From assembly GCA_964578975.1 (NCBI GenBank), contig CAZOFA010000092.1, forward strand, positions 1-7,395: a DNA stretch of 7,395 nucleotides, in the 5' to 3' direction. Of this stretch, positions 5,024 to 7,395 are shown piece by piece. This DNA comes from CAYRUP01 sp964578975 (GTDB lineage Bacteria > Pseudomonadota > Gammaproteobacteria > DSM-16500). The notes below the pieces were generated by a model. That model did no database searches. It saw only the letters and a list, made by a program, of their open reading frames with translations, and had not been told where the DNA came from. Positions within the stretch are counted from its first letter, which is position 1. Every line of letters starts with the position of its first letter. Both the position numbers and the translations under genes were made by a program.

Positions 5024-7300
5024 TTACTTGTACTTATCCAAATTTAACGACTGACGAATTTTAAAAAATTGTTCCCAAGGATCTTTTTTTAATTTTTTAA
5101 GACGCTTGGGCAACGTTGTAATCGTGTAAAACGTATCTTGAAAACGATTGGTTAATTCGTTCCAAGCGAGTGGTGTCGAGACAGGCGCATGTAGTCTTGC
5201 TCTTGTCGAAAACGCAGCAACAGCAGTCGCTCCTCGCTGATTACGTAAATAATCAATAAAAATTTTCCCTTTTCTTTGTTGCTTTGATAGTTTGCTGGTG
5301 TAGTCGCCAGGATTATTTTGTTCGAGAACATTGACAAATGTTTTAGAAAATTTTTTAACTTTATCCCAATCATATTCCGGTTTAATCGGCACCACTACAT
5401 GCAATCCTTTGCCGCCCGTGGTTTTTACAAAACTTTTCAGCTTCAATTTTGCTAGACTTTGTTTAATCTGTTTTGCCGCTAACACAACTTTTTTCCATTT
5501 TACTTCGGGCGCGGGATCTAAATCGAAAATTAACATATCAGGATATTCAATCTCATCAACACGACTGCCCCAGGGATGAATTTCCAATACACCCATTTGC
5601 ACAAAAGATAATAAATCAGAAATATCTTTTAAATAAATATATTCAGATCGACCCGATGAAGGATGTCTTTGATAAAAACATTTTTTGTATCCATCAGGAC
5701 AGCGCACCAACGTTAATGGTCTTTTTATGAGGTAAGGTAAAATCCATTTTTGAATTTCATTATAATAATTTGCTAAATCTTGTTTTGATATGTTGTCTTC
5801 TGGGTAGAGTATTTTATCGGGATTTGTCAGCTTTTTATTAGCGATGGGAATTTCTTGCGTGATGTTTTTTGCTTTTTTGTCATTTCTTAATCCTTTAAAA
5901 CTTGGGTGACGTAAACTGCCATCGGTCGTCCATTCAGTAAATTCGACTTCAGCAATTAATTTAGGTTTGACCCATTTGATTTGCTTCATTCGAGGTGGTT
6001 TTGTGGTAAATGGATTGTCTGACGATTCGTTTTGCTTTAATAATTTGTGTAATGATTTTAAAGTCGCTTCAGTAAAACCCGTCCCGACATTGCCATGATA
6101 AATTAATTCGCCACGCTTATTGTAAGTGCCGATTAATAGCGCGCCAAAATAATTTCTGGCACCTTGTGGTTTCGTATAACCACCGATCACAAATTCTTGG
6201 CGCTTAATGCATTTTGATTTGAGCCAGGTGGTTGTGCGTTTTGAAACATACGGGCTGGTCGAATCTTTTGAAATAATACCTTCTAAGCCGAGCTTACAAG
6301 ATTTTTCAAATACTTTTTTTCCAGAACCAAAAATATGATCGCTATAAAGTAAAGTATCACTTTTTGTTTTTAATATTTCTTGCAAATATTTTTTTCGTTC
6401 TAACAAACTTAAGCTGGTTAAGTTATATTTTTTATAATAGGGAAGATCAAAAATATAATAATAAAATTTATTGTCTATATTATTTTTTATGGCGTTTTGC
6501 AACGCTTGAAAATTAGATTTTTTATCTTTATCAAGAACAACAACTTCGCCATCAAAAATAAGATTTTCGATCGGGAGTTTATTAATTTCGTTAGCGATCG
6601 AGATAAACTTATTCGTCCAATCAATATTATTACGCGACATTAAGCGTGTTTTGCCTTTGTTTTTAATCGCAATAATGCGATAACCATCAAATTTAATTTC
6701 ATGTAACCATTTTTTACCTGTAGGTGGTTGATCGACTAACGTTGCTAATTGAGGAAAAAATTCTTTGGGTACAGGGCTTGGTTTGAGGTTAAGCTCAATA
6801 TCATATTTTTTAATTTCTTTTGCATCGACATCTTTACCTTTAAACAATAACCAAGTTTTATCATTCTTATTGATGCGGATTAATTTCCACGAGCCTTTAA
6901 GTTTTTTACCCTTCAGTAAAAATTTCATATTGCCATTTTTATAGGCTTTTTTTGGATTATCATCTTCAGAAATCCATTCGCCTTTATCCCATATCTTGAC
7001 CGTCCCCGCACCATATTGACCTTGCGGTATGATTCCCTCAAAAGAACCGTATTTCACCGGATGATCTTCAACATGGACGGCGAGACGTTTGACTGTCGGA
7101 TCAAGACTAGGGCCTTTTGGCACGGCCCAACTTAATAAAACACCATTTAACTCTAAACGAAAATCATAATGTAAATGACGGGCGGCATGCTTTTGAATAA
7201 CGTATAAAAGTTTCGCCGATTTTTTTGGTTTTTTTGTTTGTCCTTTGGGCTCGCGAGTTTTATTGAAATCACGCTTAATTTTATATTTTGCAAGTGTCAT
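5024..7300 (-). CDS. ligD: Multifunctional NHEJ DNA ligase D (phosphoesterase-ligase-polymerase)
   Basis: LigD processes and seals double-strand breaks in bacterial non-homologous end joining, normally recruited by Ku. All three domains are present in the order of P. aeruginosa LigD (840 residues; here 758). The 3'-phosphoesterase (about 30-165) has QKHAARHLHYDFRLE with His38, His44, Asp46, and then His80 and Tyr84, spaced as in the P. aeruginosa enzyme. The ATP-dependent ligase (about 180-475) has nucleotidyl Lys203 in EIKFDGYR, FDGEVVVLD (249-257), EGIISK (340-345) and WLKSKC (359-364), then an OB fold. The primase/polymerase (about 487-758) has Asp593/Asp595 in DLDP, KTTGGKGLHVVVP (626-638) and Asp683 in FIDYLRN, with the expected 88-residue spacing. 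GGAG at 7306-7309 sits five bases before the ATG. The gene is lysine-rich, with A7 runs and a strikingly A+T-rich middle, unlike its neighbours. No Ku gene is in the window. Confidence 0.96.
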   Translation of the reverse strand: MTLAKYKIKRDFNKTREPKGQTKKPKKSAKLLYVIQKHAARHLHYDFRLELNGVLLSWAVPKGPSLDPTVKRLAVHVEDHPVKYGSFEGIIPQGQYGAGTVKIWDKGEWISEDDNPKKAYKNGNMKFLLKGKKLKGSWKLIRINKNDKTWLLFKGKDVDAKEIKKYDIELNLKPSPVPKEFFPQLATLVDQPPTGKKWLHEIKFDGYRIIAIKNKGKTRLMSRNNIDWTNKFISIANEINKLPIENLIFDGEVVVLDKDKKSNFQALQNAIKNNIDNKFYYYIFDLPYYKKYNLTSLSLLERKKYLQEILKTKSDTLLYSDHIFGSGKKVFEKSCKLGLEGIISKDSTSPYVSKRTTTWLKSKCIKRQEFVIGGYTKPQGARNYFGALLIGTYNKRGELIYHGNVGTGFTEATLKSLHKLLKQNESSDNPFTTKPPRMKQIKWVKPKLIAEVEFTEWTTDGSLRHPSFKGLRNDKKAKNITQEIPIANKKLTNPDKILYPEDNISKQDLANYYNEIQKWILPYLIKRPLTLVRCPDGYKKCFYQRHPSSGRSEYIYLKDISDLLSFVQMGVLEIHPWGSRVDEIEYPDMLIFDLDPAPEVKWKKVVLAAKQIKQSLAKLKLKSFVKTTGGKGLHVVVPIKPEYDWDKVKKFSKTFVNVLEQNNPGDYTSKLSKQQRKGKIFIDYLRNQRGATAVAAFSTRARLHAPVSTPLAWNELTNRFQDTFYTITTLPKRLKKLKKDPWEQFFKIRQSLNLDKYK

Positions 7301-7341
7301 GATCTCTCCATCCTAGATGAGATTTACACACACAAAAACCG

Positions 7342-7395
7342 TTGTCATCCTGAACGTAGTGCCCTTCGAGACGCGCTGCGCGCTCCTCAGGGCGA
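7342..7395. repeat. REP-like intergenic repeat, truncated by the window edge
   Basis: The sequence begins TTGTCATCCTGAACGTAGTG and continues into an imperfect G+C-rich dyad. In that dyad GCCCT (7361-7365) pairs with AGGGC (7389-7393), GAG (7368-7370) with CTC (7386-7388), and GCGC (7373-7376) with GCGC (7380-7383) around a three-base loop. GTCATCCTGA plus a CTTCGAGACGCGC-CTCCTCAGG dyad is a familiar style of dispersed bacterial intergenic repeat. It is much richer in G+C than the ligD coding sequence next to it. Its far end is not visible. Confidence 0.55.

Noticed and set aside
5331..5730. Plus-strand open frames antisense to the polymerase domain of ligD
   Set aside because: The opposite strand encodes conserved catalytic LigD motifs; these frames overlap each other and look like chance.
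5024..7300. Frameshift or pseudogene status of ligD because of its A+T-rich, homopolymer-rich sequence
   Set aside because: The frame is open for 758 codons and the catalytic residues of all three domains are present with correct spacing.
7310..7338. ligD promoter with TAGGAT as -10 (7310-7315, minus strand)
   Set aside because: The -35 17 bases away (TTTTTG) is poor and the start point would fall on the Shine-Dalgarno, so the real promoter is probably further upstream.

Overview
The window looks like chromosomal DNA from a gammaproteobacterium with moderate to low G+C. The evidence is the gene order rpsF - rpsR - DUF2232-type membrane protein - rplI - dnaB - alr, together with protein sequences close to the E. 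coli S18, L9, DnaB and Alr. An integral membrane protein gene between rpsR and rplI, with dnaB and alr following, is an arrangement I associate with Legionella/Coxiella-like (Legionellales) and pseudomonad genomes. The base composition and style favour the former, but this is inference and no search was run.

Layout. Positions 1-52 hold the 5' two thirds of a tRNA-Met(CAT) gene on the minus strand, cut by the window edge. A 179-bp divergent intergenic region follows, with a plausible promoter for each side and, just before rpsF, an RNA structure that fits the S6:S18 autoregulatory leader. Positions 232-2334 are a tight plus-strand ribosomal protein operon: rpsF, rpsR, membrane protein, rplI. 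A perfect hairpin (2352-2384) and a candidate promoter separate it from dnaB (start probably 2459), which is followed 6 bp later by alr. alr (plus) and ligD (minus) converge on a second perfect palindrome (4992-5023). ligD (5024-7300, minus) encodes a complete three-domain NHEJ DNA ligase D. The right edge carries a truncated REP-like repeat.

How the genes work together. S6 and S18 are partners on the 30S platform and together probably repress their own mRNA through the leader. L9 is a 50S stalk protein. DnaB is the replicative helicase and Alr makes D-alanine for peptidoglycan. This is a core growth cluster. LigD is unrelated to it: it is an accessory double-strand-break repair enzyme whose partner Ku is not in the window, and its middle part is far more A+T-rich than the housekeeping genes, which suggests a separate history.

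I see no clearly new system here. The most useful observations are the rpsF leader, the pair of related palindromes with compensatory changes, the AT-rich palindrome at the dnaB start, and the Ku-less, compositionally mosaic ligD.
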